In this document: one piece after another, positions 7,660 to 15,682 of the stretch
Numbering within the stretch: the stretch's first letter is position 1
Layout: every line of letters begins with the position of its first letter
Origin: Rhodothermia bacterium
GTDB taxonomy: Bacteria > Bacteroidota > Rhodothermia > Rhodothermales > JAAAOL01
DNA length: 38,331 nt
NCBI GenBank assembly: GCA_030428385.1
Contig: JAUIDY010000058.1
Location: 1-38,331, forward strand
Reading direction: 5' to 3'
Made by a program: the position numbers and the translations under genes
The notes under the pieces: model-generated
The model's input: the letters and a program-made list of their open reading frames with translations, nothing else
The model's database searches: none
What the model was told of the DNA's origin: nothing

Positions 7660-7764
7660 TCAACTACGGATTTCTTTCCAGAGGTAGGCGAGCAACAGCA
7701 GCCCGAGGACAAACAGGTACCAGTAGTGAAAGATGAGACTGAGATCCCAGCCGGTTTCTTCCAT
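7660..7764 (-). CDS. single-helix membrane microprotein, first of a tandem pair
   Basis: A 34-residue protein (MEETGWDLSLIFHYW..., TM helix WYLFVLGLLLLAYLWKE, end IRS). It is too short for most gene finders. ATG at 7764, TGA at 7660-7662. GAAGG sits 7 bases before the ATG, giving a plausible ribosome binding site. It lies 74 bp downstream of the dsbD stop on the same strand and is followed after 16 bp by a paralogue. The paralogy of the helix (same WYL, GLLLL and KE positions) is the best evidence that both frames are really translated. I do not recognise the family; small subunits of oxidases or of redox transport complexes have this size and layout. Confidence 0.65.
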   Translation of the reverse strand: MEETGWDLSLIFHYWYLFVLGLLLLAYLWKEIRS

Positions 7765-7838
7765 GGGTCGCCTTCTCTGAATGGGGGGCGTACGAATGGT
7801 AACACATCGAGGGCGCTTCTGCAACGCCGAACGAACGG

Positions 7839-9875
7839 CTACCGGCTGGCTAATTGGTTTTCCTGAAAAGTTGCGGCCCCTTCGTCCAGAAAGGCCACAA
7901 ACTCCGGCACAGCCACGATGCCGCTAACTTTGTCGAGCAGTTGCCGTTCGTGGGGACTCACGATGGCGTAAGTCGGAAGGGCAACCGTGCCGGTCATCCT
8001 AAATTGGAAGCGCTGGAACTCTTCCCCCTGTTCAAGACCGTCCGTAAATAGCCGCAGCAACACAAAATCGCGGGTAAATCGCTCAGAGACATCAGGGCGC
8101 GGAAAAACATTGGCTTCCATCTGACGGCAGTTGGTACAGGTATACCCTGTGAAGTCGATAAAAACGGGTTTGCCCAACTGCTCAGCCTCAGCAAATGCGC
8201 CTTCAATGTCGTCGGTGAACCACCCTTCTTCACCATGAGCATCGTTGTTTCCTGTGGCGATCAATGTTGAAACTAAGCTGACATCGTTCGCCTGCCGGGG
8301 AGGCAAATAGGCATCCAAGGCATTCAAGGGGGCACCAAAAAGTCCCGGAAGCAGGTACAACGACAATCCAAAAAAACCCACCGCTGAAATCAAGCGCCCG
8401 ACACCTACCTGCTCCAGAGCCGCTTCATGTTTGAGACGAAGTTTGCCGATGAGGTACATGCCCGTCAAGAAGAAAACCACGACCGACAGAGCAATGGCGA
8501 GCGGACGCGACAGCACGTTCCACCCCCACACCAGATCGGCATTCGACAAAAACTTGAGTGCCGCCGCAAGTTCAACAAAGCCGAGTACAACCTTGAGGGT
8601 ATTCATCCATGCTCCGGAACGAGGCAGAGCGGAAAGACCACGCGGAAAGAGCGCAAACAGGAAAAAAGGAAGCGCAAACGTGGCACTGTATACCAGCATA
8701 CCGGCAATAGGAAAAGTCCACTCTCCTATCGCTGTAGCAGCCAGCAAGCCGCCAACAAATGGGGCGGTGCATGAAAAACTTACCAGCGTAAGCGTGAAAC
8801 CCATAAACAAAACACCGAGGTACCCTCCCCGCTCGTTGCTTTGTTTGTTGAAGAAGTTTAGCAAGCCACTCGGTAGGCGTAGCTCAAAAAGCCCAAGCAG
8901 CGACAGGGCGAAGACCACAAAGATGAGTCCAATGAATAGGTTGACCCACGGATTTGCGGCTATGGTTTGTGCCCCTGCTGCGCCCACAAAAAGGGCCATC
9001 AGCACCCCGAGGCCGGTAAATGTCAAGACGATGGCGAGGCCGTAGACGGTGGCCATGCGCATCGCCTCGCTGCGATTGTCGGCGTGTTTGGTGAAATAGG
9101 AGACGGTCAGGGGGATCATGGGAAAGACGCAGGGCATGAGCAGCGACGCCAACCCTGCCCCTATCGCCAGCAGCAAAAATCCAAAAAAACCTCCGGCACG
9201 TGATTCCCGGTAATCGCTGACGATTTCAGCAGGAGCCATTTCCGGAGCGGGTGTTGCCTCTGGAGTAGCCTGTGTAGGTGGTTCTAGAGGCAAGATTCCC
9301 CCTTGTTGCAAGGAGGGCGGAGCCGGTACAACCGCTCCCTCAGAGGACGAACCCTCTCCTTCAATCGTTAGATTTGCACTGAAGGTCACATTGGTGGGCG
9401 GCAGGCACAGCTTGTCGTTGCAGATCATAAAATTGATCGTGCCTGACAACGGTAATGCCCCGGGAACGGCCTCCTCGGTGGCTTTCAACGGGACGTAGAG
9501 TTCGGCGCGCCCATTGAAGTACCGCACATCGATGCCAAAATTGGGGTCAAAGCCCTCGTGGGGCTCCAACTGGGTGACGTCACCATTGGCCACCAATCCT
9601 TGCGGCAAGTCATCCATGCGCACCCGAACGCCCCGGCTTGGACGCGGTGAATCGAGGGCGTACATCTTCCACCCCTCGGTGATGTGTCCCGAGAGGGTCA
9701 ACTCCACGGATTCGCCAGGAGCAATGGAAGCGGGATATACACTGGGCGTCCACGTAACCAGATCGGCGGCGGTCTGGTATTCCTGCGCCTGGAGAGTTGG
9801 CGCCCAGCCCATAAGGCTTAGGAATAGAACCAACAAAAGACGAAACATAGACGGTGCAAACACGCGAGGTACCAT
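7839..9875 (-). CDS. dsbD: thiol:disulfide interchange protein DsbD
   Basis: A 678-residue DsbD, which carries reducing power from cytoplasmic thioredoxin across the inner membrane to periplasmic thiol proteins. Three modules are visible. Signal peptide (1-31) and an immunoglobulin-like alpha domain with Cys152 and Cys157 (ICNDKLCLPP). Membrane domain from about 230 with the buried pair Cys249 (LMPCVFPMIP) and Cys369 (SFSCTAPFVGG). C-terminal thioredoxin-like gamma domain with Cys580-Thr-Asn-Cys583. All six functional cysteines are present. A linker at about 175-225 is Pro/Ala/Glu-rich. I chose the ATG at 9875 because AAGGAG lies 5 bases before it; an earlier in-frame start at 9920 has no such site. 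Two microproteins follow on the same strand. Confidence 0.95.
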   Translation of the reverse strand: MVPRVFAPSMFRLLLVLFLSLMGWAPTLQAQEYQTAADLVTWTPSVYPASIAPGESVELTLSGHITEGWKMYALDSPRPSRGVRVRMDDLPQGLVANGDVTQLEPHEGFDPNFGIDVRYFNGRAELYVPLKATEEAVPGALPLSGTINFMICNDKLCLPPTNVTFSANLTIEGEGSSSEGAVVPAPPSLQQGGILPLEPPTQATPEATPAPEMAPAEIVSDYRESRAGGFFGFLLLAIGAGLASLLMPCVFPMIPLTVSYFTKHADNRSEAMRMATVYGLAIVLTFTGLGVLMALFVGAAGAQTIAANPWVNLFIGLIFVVFALSLLGLFELRLPSGLLNFFNKQSNERGGYLGVLFMGFTLTLVSFSCTAPFVGGLLAATAIGEWTFPIAGMLVYSATFALPFFLFALFPRGLSALPRSGAWMNTLKVVLGFVELAAALKFLSNADLVWGWNVLSRPLAIALSVVVFFLTGMYLIGKLRLKHEAALEQVGVGRLISAVGFFGLSLYLLPGLFGAPLNALDAYLPPRQANDVSLVSTLIATGNNDAHGEEGWFTDDIEGAFAEAEQLGKPVFIDFTGYTCTNCRQMEANVFPRPDVSERFTRDFVLLRLFTDGLEQGEEFQRFQFRMTGTVALPTYAIVSPHERQLLDKVSGIVAVPEFVAFLDEGAATFQENQLASR

Positions 9876-9914
9876 CGGATCTCCTTGCTCAATTAGAGAA
9901 ACACCGCCGTCCTC

Positions 9915-9961
9915 AAACAAAAAACGGGGTGTTCGTCACGGGCAAGCGTAACGAACACCCC
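9915..9961 (-). terminator. intrinsic terminator of the rpsF-rpsR-rplI operon
   Basis: GGGGTGTTCGT pairs with ACGAACACCCC, and CG/ACG pairs continue inward around a short loop at 9926-9961. On the minus strand the 3' arm is followed by GTTTTTTG. It is a strong stem 27 bp beyond the rplI stop and immediately upstream of dsbD. Confidence 0.9.
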
Positions 9962-9988
9962 AATTAAAATGTTGCCCTTGAAGGGGAG

Positions 9989-10435
9989 CTAGGCTTCAGG
10001 CTCAACACGAACCTTCAGTTGGGCAGCCACTTCGCTGTGGAGTTTTACCGTAGCCGAGTAAACCCCAATCACCTTGATGTCCTCGTTTAAGGTGATGTTG
10101 CGGCGATCCACCGTGAAGCCTTGCTGGGCCAGCTTGATGGCGACTTGCTGCGGCGTCACGGAGCCGAAGATTCGGTTTTCTTCGCCCACCTTCACCTGTA
10201 CGGTTATTTCTGTTTTCTCCATTTCTGCCTTCACGCGCTCGGCATCGTCTTGCTGCTGGGCACGCTTCCGGGCTTGCTGGCGGTGTTCCTCCTGCCGTGC
10301 ACGAACAACCCCGTCCGTGGCTAGCAGGGCTTTGCCCTGAGGGATGAGAAAATTGCGTCCGTAGCCGTTTTTTACAGTCACGATATCGCCCTCTGCCCCG
10401 AGGTTATCTACGTCTTGAAGTAGGATGACTTGCAT
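9989..10435 (-). CDS. rplI: 50S ribosomal protein L9
   Basis: A 148-residue L9, the two-domain protein that bridges the large subunit near the L1 stalk. The N-terminal rRNA-binding domain begins MQVILLQDVDNLG and contains the signature GYGRNFLIPQGKA at about residues 24-36. A long connecting helix follows (about 40-75, Gln/Arg/Glu-rich), then the C-terminal domain (ITVQVKVGEENRIFGSV...). Length is the family's usual 148-150. It is the last gene of the rpsF-rpsR-rplI operon, 58 bp after rpsR, and is followed by a strong terminator. Confidence 0.98.
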   Translation of the reverse strand: MQVILLQDVDNLGAEGDIVTVKNGYGRNFLIPQGKALLATDGVVRARQEEHRQQARKRAQQQDDAERVKAEMEKTEITVQVKVGEENRIFGSVTPQQVAIKLAQQGFTVDRRNITLNEDIKVIGVYSATVKLHSEVAAQLKVRVEPEA

Positions 10436-10493
10436 GAGAATAAAAATTTGTGCGAACGACCCGTGTTCGTTGCGCTTCGTGATGGGTCAACAA

Positions 10494-10688
10494 TTAGCGA
10501 ACGGCATCAGCCACGAAAGGCAGGAGCGCCAGATGGCGGGCGCGTTTGACCGCCCGGGTGAGTTGGCGCTGGGCTTTCGCCGAGATGCCGGTGACCCGGC
10601 GGGGCAGCAGTTTTCCTTGCTCATTCATGAAGCGCTGCAAGAACTCAATATCTTTATAGTCGATGTATTCGCGTTCGATTTTAGGCAT
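10494..10688 (-). CDS. rpsR: 30S ribosomal protein S18
   Basis: A 64-residue S18, which pairs with S6 on the platform of the small subunit. The core is complete: [25 protein letters not shown] and the helix [22 protein letters not shown]. It is shorter than the usual 75-90 residues because the variable N-terminal tail is almost absent, which is seen in other lineages too. No zinc-binding cysteines are present. It sits 38 bp downstream of rpsF on the same strand. Confidence 0.97.
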   Translation of the reverse strand: MPKIEREYIDYKDIEFLQRFMNEQGKLLPRRVTGISAKAQRQLTRAVKRARHLALLPFVADAVR

Positions 10689-10726
10689 GATCGATACCAG
10701 GTTTTAGCGTCGGTGAGTCAGGGAGC

Positions 10727-11110
10727 TTAGGCGTCTTTTTCCGCCTCGGCAGGAGCAGCGGCGGCCTCTTCAGCGGCGGCGGCTTTGTGCTGGGCATAAT
10801 GGCGCAACATTTTGGCATCCAGCTTCAGGGTCAGATACCGCATAATGTTGTCTTCGATTTCCATCGCACGCTCCATTTGCTGGATCAACGTGCCCGGTGC
10901 CTCGAAATACATGTTGACGTAGTAGCCGTTGCGTTTTTTGTTGATCTGATAAGCAAGGCGCTTCGACCCCCATTCATCGACTTGCAGGACTTTTCCCTCA
11001 CGCTCTTCGATGTATTTGTTGACGCGTGAGACGATATCCTTGGTTTGGTCCTCATTCAGGACCGGGTTAATGATGTACGTTAGCTCGTACGTGTTTGTCC
11101 GTATTGCCAT
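10727..11110 (-). CDS. rpsF: 30S ribosomal protein S6
   Basis: A 127-residue S6. The family core runs from YELTYIINPVLNEDQ through DEWGSKRLAYQINKKRNGYYVNMYFEAPG to the last strand at about residue 95. It is followed by an Ala/Glu-rich acidic tail (AAAAEEAAAAPAEAEKDA). I chose the ATG at 11110 (MAIRTNTYE) rather than the in-frame one at 11149 because it fits the family N-terminus and has a GGGGA-type ribosome binding site about 8 bases upstream. It heads rpsF-rpsR-rplI. The ssb gene often found between rpsF and rpsR is missing here. Confidence 0.97.
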   Translation of the reverse strand: MAIRTNTYELTYIINPVLNEDQTKDIVSRVNKYIEEREGKVLQVDEWGSKRLAYQINKKRNGYYVNMYFEAPGTLIQQMERAMEIEDNIMRYLTLKLDAKMLRHYAQHKAAAAEEAAAAPAEAEKDA

Positions 11111-11195
11111 AGGTGTTCCCCGTGGGATGACGTAACGTGAAAAGGTCATGCCCCCACGACGTTCGCAGGAGCAGGGAATGCAGAGCGTAATAGAA

Positions 11196-11281
11196 TAGAA
11201 AAACAGCCCGTCTTGTTCTCTCTCCAGCGGTGAAGGTTCGGTTAGAAATGTTTGCTTCTTATAACGAAGAGCAGAACGGGC
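11196..11281 (-). promoter_or_regulatory. structured leader or terminator between prfA and rpsF
   Basis: On the minus strand GCCCGT (11276-11281) can pair with ACGGGC (11206-11211), closing a region with an internal TGCTTC/GAAG-type stem-loop. It is followed by TGTTTTTCTATT. It may end prfA transcription, or act as a ribosomal-protein leader for rpsF: S6:S18-binding leaders are known upstream of rpsF in several phyla. I cannot match the known consensus by eye. Confidence 0.35.
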
Positions 11282-11350
11282 CCAGCAACGAAAGCAAAAG
11301 GCTCACCGGTCGCGGACCGCGTCATGTCCTTATTGCTTCGACTCCTTCCC

Positions 11351-12430
11351 TTATCCTAGCTTGGCCAGCCGTTCGGCATTGTCTGCCGCCCGAAGCGCCT
11401 GCACAATCACGTCCAGGTTGCCATCAATGACGGTGTGCAGTGGGTTGTTTTTGTTATCTCCTTCCAGCCGGTGATCGGTCACCCGATCCTGAGGAAAGTT
11501 GTAGGTTCTAATTTTAGCCGAACGGTCGCCACTGCCCACGGCGCTGCGCCGGGCTTCGTCACGCTCGGCACGGTGCTCTTCCATCTTGATCTCATACAGC
11601 CGCGACCGCAACACCCGCAGCGCCTTGTCTTTGTTTTTGTGCTGGCTTTTTTCATCCTGGCACGTCACCACCAGTCCCGTCGGAAGGTGCGTGATGCGCA
11701 CGGCAGAATCCGTCGTGTTCACACTTTGCCCGCCCGGTCCGCTAGACCGATACACGTCGATTTTTAACTCATTCGCCTGAATTTCCACGTCCACGTCCTC
11801 GGCCTCTGGCAAAACCGCCACGGAGGCCGCAGACGTATGCACACGTCCGCTCGACTCAGTCTGCGGGACCCGCTGTACCCGATGTACACCGTTCTCATAT
11901 TTGAGCGTGCCATAGGCGTCCGGTCCCTCCACACTGAATACAATTTCTTTAAATCCGCCCACGGCCCCCTCGGAGCTATCCATCACATCAACTTTCCAGC
12001 CGTGTTGCTCCACAAACCGCTGATACATCCGGAACAGATCGCCGGCAAAAAGGGCCGCCTCATCTCCCCCGGTTCCCGCGCGCACTTCGACGATGGCGTT
12101 TTTGGCATCTTCAGGGTCTTTGGGAAGCAACTCAAAGCGCAATTCTTCCTCCACGTCGGGCAGATCCTCTTCGATGGCCTCCAGTTCACTCCGTGCCATT
12201 TTCACCAACTCAGGATCGTCCTCCAATTGGATCAACTCGCGCAGGTCGTCCGCCTCCTGCCGCATGCTTTCATACCGGTTGATTACTTTGACGACCGCGC
12301 TCAAGGCAGCATGTTCACGGCCCAACTCGCGCATTTGCCGTACATCGGTGGCGATTTCGGGCTGGGCCATTAAGTTGTTTACTTCGGCAAAACGGCGCTT
12401 AATCTCCTGTAGCGCGTCGAGGTTGAGCAT
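11351..12430 (-). CDS. prfA: peptide chain release factor 1
   Basis: A 359-residue RF1, which recognises UAA and UAG stop codons and triggers peptide release. The codon-reading tripeptide is P189-Q-T191 in RVPQTESSGRVHTSA (PxT class, typical of RF1 and not the SPF of RF2). The catalytic GGQ is at residues 233-235 (SSGPGGQSVNTTDSAVR). An acidic N-terminal coiled-coil domain covers about residues 1-100. The start at 12430 (MLNLDALQEI) matches the family; the longer in-frame opening to 12502 adds unlike residues. The usual partner prmC/hemK is not adjacent. Confidence 0.97.
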   Translation of the reverse strand: MLNLDALQEIKRRFAEVNNLMAQPEIATDVRQMRELGREHAALSAVVKVINRYESMRQEADDLRELIQLEDDPELVKMARSELEAIEEDLPDVEEELRFELLPKDPEDAKNAIVEVRAGTGGDEAALFAGDLFRMYQRFVEQHGWKVDVMDSSEGAVGGFKEIVFSVEGPDAYGTLKYENGVHRVQRVPQTESSGRVHTSAASVAVLPEAEDVDVEIQANELKIDVYRSSGPGGQSVNTTDSAVRITHLPTGLVVTCQDEKSQHKNKDKALRVLRSRLYEIKMEEHRAERDEARRSAVGSGDRSAKIRTYNFPQDRVTDHRLEGDNKNNPLHTVIDGNLDVIVQALRAADNAERLAKLG

Positions 12431-12509
12431 AAAGAAAGGGCGTATGGAATCTGGAAAATTGGGACATAAATGCCTGTGGCACGCAAACGTTCGCCCGTTC
12501 AAGCAGGGC

Positions 12510-15371
12510 CTATCGAAACGTCACGCCCCAGGTCTTCTCTTCCACCCGATAAGCCACCCCAAAACGGAGGTCTACATTAAACGCATAATAGAACCGAAAT
12601 TGGAGTCCCAACCCTCCTCCAACCGAGCTACGATGCGCCCAGTCGGAACTGCTGTGGATGTCATAGACGGTTTCAGCAAACCCGTATGCGTAGAGTACAT
12701 GCAAATAAAGCGGCACCAACACGGAACCGTCTTCGATGAAGCGTAGCGGCTGCACCACCGTCGCACCCATACGGCCAAACGTGCCTGCATCAAGGAAGAC
12801 ATCCTCATGGCCCCGGGGTAAAAAAGTGCTGGCGCTCTCGACGAGCGGTTCGTTCTGCGACAGCAGCCCCGCCTGAAGTTGCACGCCGGTATGAGTGCTT
12901 AGCGACACGGGCAGATATCGAGAAAGGGTGCCCTGTATCACCTGTCGCGGACGTGCCTTGTCCCGGAGGACATCAAGCGTTCCTCTTGTGCGAAGCACCC
13001 ATCCTGTGTTCGGAATCAAATCGCGGCGGTTGGCTTGGAGTCGGTAAGCCCATTGCAAGGAGGGCGACAGGGTGAGGCGATGGTCGTAGGGCAACAGCAC
13101 CTCTCCGGAGCGAAGGCTTATCTGCTCCTGTTCCCATCCGGCTTGTACGGAAGCAACCAGCGAGGTGGTGTAGACATTCGATGCCAATACCACGGGTAAA
13201 CGAACGCCGAAGCCCACTCCGCGCCGTTCCCGAAGCGCAGAATGCAACCGTGTTTCCGTGCCATCATTCACCCGAACCCGTACGGCGGAAGGCGTATCAT
13301 AGGCAACCAAGTACGGACGAAGCAAATACCTTCCTGACTGCACCGCGATGTTGCCCCACACTTGCCCCGCTTGCACATACGCACTGGCTCCATACGCCCA
13401 GCGTTCGAGCGGATCGACGCCCTCTACAGCGAGTCCCGCCCCGAAGCCCAACCCTTGCAATGCCCCATCGTCCGTATCGTAGGCAACGGTTGGGTAAAAC
13501 AACCGGGGGTGAAGATAGGATAAGGGGTGGTAAGGCTCCGGCTCTCTTTCCACGAAAGCCGGCGTGATTACTTGCTCGGATTGATGTTCAGAAGGCTGCC
13601 TACGAACTGGGTGAATATGCGGCGCTTGCTTCGGCTGGAATGGAAGCCTGGAAACGGTATAGGCTTCATGCATGTAGTTCACGAACACAAGCCATTTCCC
13701 ATCGGGTGAAACGCTGGGTTCCAAGGCGCCAAACGGGACATTCGTGAGTTGATGCAGTGCCTCCGTATGGGTGTCTAGGACGTAGACATTGAGGCGGGTA
13801 TCAAAATCAGCGGTAAAGAGCAGGTATCGACTGTCCGGGCTCCATGCGGCGTCGTAGATGTGGGCCTCAGCAAAAACCAGCCAGGGCACCAGAGCAGCCT
13901 TTCCTTCCCCGTCGAACTGTGCCTGATGCAGTCCCTGTTGCCCATTTTTATTCAGTAAGATCGCTATGATTTCCCCATCGGGACTGGGATAGATCGCCTG
14001 ATGTTGAATGCGATCTGAATTAGCGAGGCGATGCGTGCTTCCGTCTTGCTGAACGTCTACCCAGTGCGTATACGGACCGTGGTTTTGAAAAGCCCAAATG
14101 TCGCCTGCTACCTCCACGGGAGCGAACACTCGACCATTGGTCGTCAAACGCGTCGTCTTTCCTGTCGCGAGTTCCATTCTGAAGGCTTCTGCGACGGCTT
14201 GCTTCGACGAAAAGGCATCCCGTACGTAGCGCGAAAAAAGCACATCAGTACGATCCTGATTGATGCTAACCGTCAGGTCCTCCGTGATCCGTTGAGCGCT
14301 GATCAGGTGTTCCTCGCCCGATTCAAGATCAACGTGATAAAACCCTGCTCGCTTCGCGTTGCCGGTAGCATAGACCACCAGGGTTGAATCGGTGAGCCAC
14401 AACGGATGGCGATAGCTTTCGCCTGGCTTCCCCGTTATTTGCTCTAGTAGTTCGGGCCGCAGCTGTGCTGTCCACCATGCCTCCTCGGCAGATTGTACCG
14501 AGTCGCGTAGGCTTCTCCACCAGCTTTGGGGAGAACGGCCTGTTGCCCGTCGGAGCCCAACCCCACTTCCCAACAAGGGAAAACGGTACTGTTGATCCAC
14601 CATATGCTGAAAGAAGCCAAGCCCTTGACGCTGTGCCACATGGGCAAAAAAGTAACTCCCTCCGATATACATGCGGTCGCCCTGCATATCGTATAACGGT
14701 GTTTCCAGCATCTGGGCAAGGCTCCACGGTTTCTCCGCTAGCATGGCCGCCCGAAACTGCATCTGGAACGGAGCATGATGCAAGCGTCCAGCGTTGGGAA
14801 ACAGATTACTTTCGTATTGAACGGCCGCGCCTTCCACCAGGCCACGCGGCATCCACAGTGTCATTGCCCGTACCAGATCCGGCGCGAAGGGACGCACAAG
14901 CGCTCCCACGCCAAAGCCATCCCCGCCTTCTGCGTGGGCCGCGTGGAGCATCTCATGGGGCGTCACGGCCCACAACCAAGACGGAAACCGGGACGAAAGC
15001 CGACTCCCTTTTATCGCCGTCGCTTCGATTTCCTGCCGAAACGGAAAGGGCGTGACAAACCCGTTGGCGACATCGTTATTTCCATTCAGCACCACAGGCA
15101 TCCGAAAAGCACGTTGCCCGCCGACGAAGGCCCGGGACGAATCATAGTGGGCTTCCAGGATGGCGGAGGTTTCCCGTGCCTCGTCCTCAAAGCCCGACTC
15201 GAAAATCACATCGAAACGGGGAGTTTTTAATACCCAATATCCTGCTTCAGGTGGACGGTACGCGGTAGGATAGGCTGGCAGTGCCTGTGCTGCTCCTTCC
15301 TCTACGAAAAGGCCCATTACAAGCCCTATCCCGACAATGAGGAGCATCCGCAAGTAAGGACACGGGGACAT
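12510..15371 (-). CDS. exported HExxH / TolB-like propeller / beta-barrel protein
   Basis: A 953-residue exported protein with three recognisable parts. A signal peptide (about 1-29, ending GAAQA) is followed by a gluzincin-like domain with His139-Glu140-Met-Leu-His143 (TPHEMLHAAH) and a downstream Glu180 (GLVEGAAVQYE) as plausible third zinc ligand, as in peptidase-MA-type proteins. Residues about 330-620 hold WD40/TolB-like blades (WSPDSRYLLFTADFD, VSPDGKWLVFVNYMH). The last 320 residues have alternating aromatic and hydrophobic strands and end EEKTWGVTFR, as in outer-membrane barrels. It would therefore be a surface or outer-membrane protein with a periplasmic protease-like front. The ATG at 15371 was chosen because an earlier one at 15434 falls inside the tRNA terminator. 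Substrate unknown. Confidence 0.75.
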   Translation of the reverse strand: MSPCPYLRMLLIVGIGLVMGLFVEEGAAQALPAYPTAYRPPEAGYWVLKTPRFDVIFESGFEDEARETSAILEAHYDSSRAFVGGQRAFRMPVVLNGNNDVANGFVTPFPFRQEIEATAIKGSRLSSRFPSWLWAVTPHEMLHAAHAEGGDGFGVGALVRPFAPDLVRAMTLWMPRGLVEGAAVQYESNLFPNAGRLHHAPFQMQFRAAMLAEKPWSLAQMLETPLYDMQGDRMYIGGSYFFAHVAQRQGLGFFQHMVDQQYRFPLLGSGVGLRRATGRSPQSWWRSLRDSVQSAEEAWWTAQLRPELLEQITGKPGESYRHPLWLTDSTLVVYATGNAKRAGFYHVDLESGEEHLISAQRITEDLTVSINQDRTDVLFSRYVRDAFSSKQAVAEAFRMELATGKTTRLTTNGRVFAPVEVAGDIWAFQNHGPYTHWVDVQQDGSTHRLANSDRIQHQAIYPSPDGEIIAILLNKNGQQGLHQAQFDGEGKAALVPWLVFAEAHIYDAAWSPDSRYLLFTADFDTRLNVYVLDTHTEALHQLTNVPFGALEPSVSPDGKWLVFVNYMHEAYTVSRLPFQPKQAPHIHPVRRQPSEHQSEQVITPAFVEREPEPYHPLSYLHPRLFYPTVAYDTDDGALQGLGFGAGLAVEGVDPLERWAYGASAYVQAGQVWGNIAVQSGRYLLRPYLVAYDTPSAVRVRVNDGTETRLHSALRERRGVGFGVRLPVVLASNVYTTSLVASVQAGWEQEQISLRSGEVLLPYDHRLTLSPSLQWAYRLQANRRDLIPNTGWVLRTRGTLDVLRDKARPRQVIQGTLSRYLPVSLSTHTGVQLQAGLLSQNEPLVESASTFLPRGHEDVFLDAGTFGRMGATVVQPLRFIEDGSVLVPLYLHVLYAYGFAETVYDIHSSSDWAHRSSVGGGLGLQFRFYYAFNVDLRFGVAYRVEEKTWGVTFR

Positions 15372-15392
15372 GGCAGCAGGGCGTTCGGTCAC

Positions 15393-15429
15393 AAAAAAAG
15401 GCGCTTCGTCCGCAGACAAAACGCCTTTT
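15393..15429 (-). terminator. intrinsic terminator of tRNA-Ser
   Basis: AAAAGGCG and CGCCTTTT flank an 18-nt loop (which can itself form a GTC/GAC pair). On the minus strand the stem is followed by a run of seven T. It lies 22 bp beyond the 3' end of the tRNA. Confidence 0.85.
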
Positions 15430-15451
15430 GGCACAACGGGTTACGTTGCTG

Positions 15452-15537
15452 CGGAGGGGGAGGGATTCGAACCCCCGGTACGCATAGCGCACAACGGTTT
15501 TCGAGACCGCCCCATTCAACCGCTCTGGCACCCCTCC
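15452..15537 (-). tRNA. tRNA-Ser(CGA)
   Basis: An 86-nt class II tRNA. The acceptor stem is GGAGGGG paired with CCCCTCC, discriminator G. The D arm reads GCCAGAGCGGTTGAATGGGG. The anticodon loop CTCGAAA gives anticodon CGA (reads UCG). There is a long serine-type variable arm, and the T loop GGTTCGAATCC is perfect. CCA is not encoded. Confidence 0.96.
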
Positions 15538-15682
15538 GTTTTTGGAGCGCCGTTATACTACACATGCATTCCGGTGGTTCGCAACGGCTGTTCTGCGAAG
15601 ATCGGCGGAAACTGATCCTTGACCTCGTGTTTTTGCATCGGTATGTTGCCCTCCCTTCTCTTTCGACTTTTCTACCTGCGCC

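Noticed and set aside
9876-9920. Upstream start for DsbD at 9920
   Set aside because: The ATG at 9875 has AAGGAG at ideal spacing and yields a normal signal peptide; the upstream 15 residues do not look like a signal n-region.
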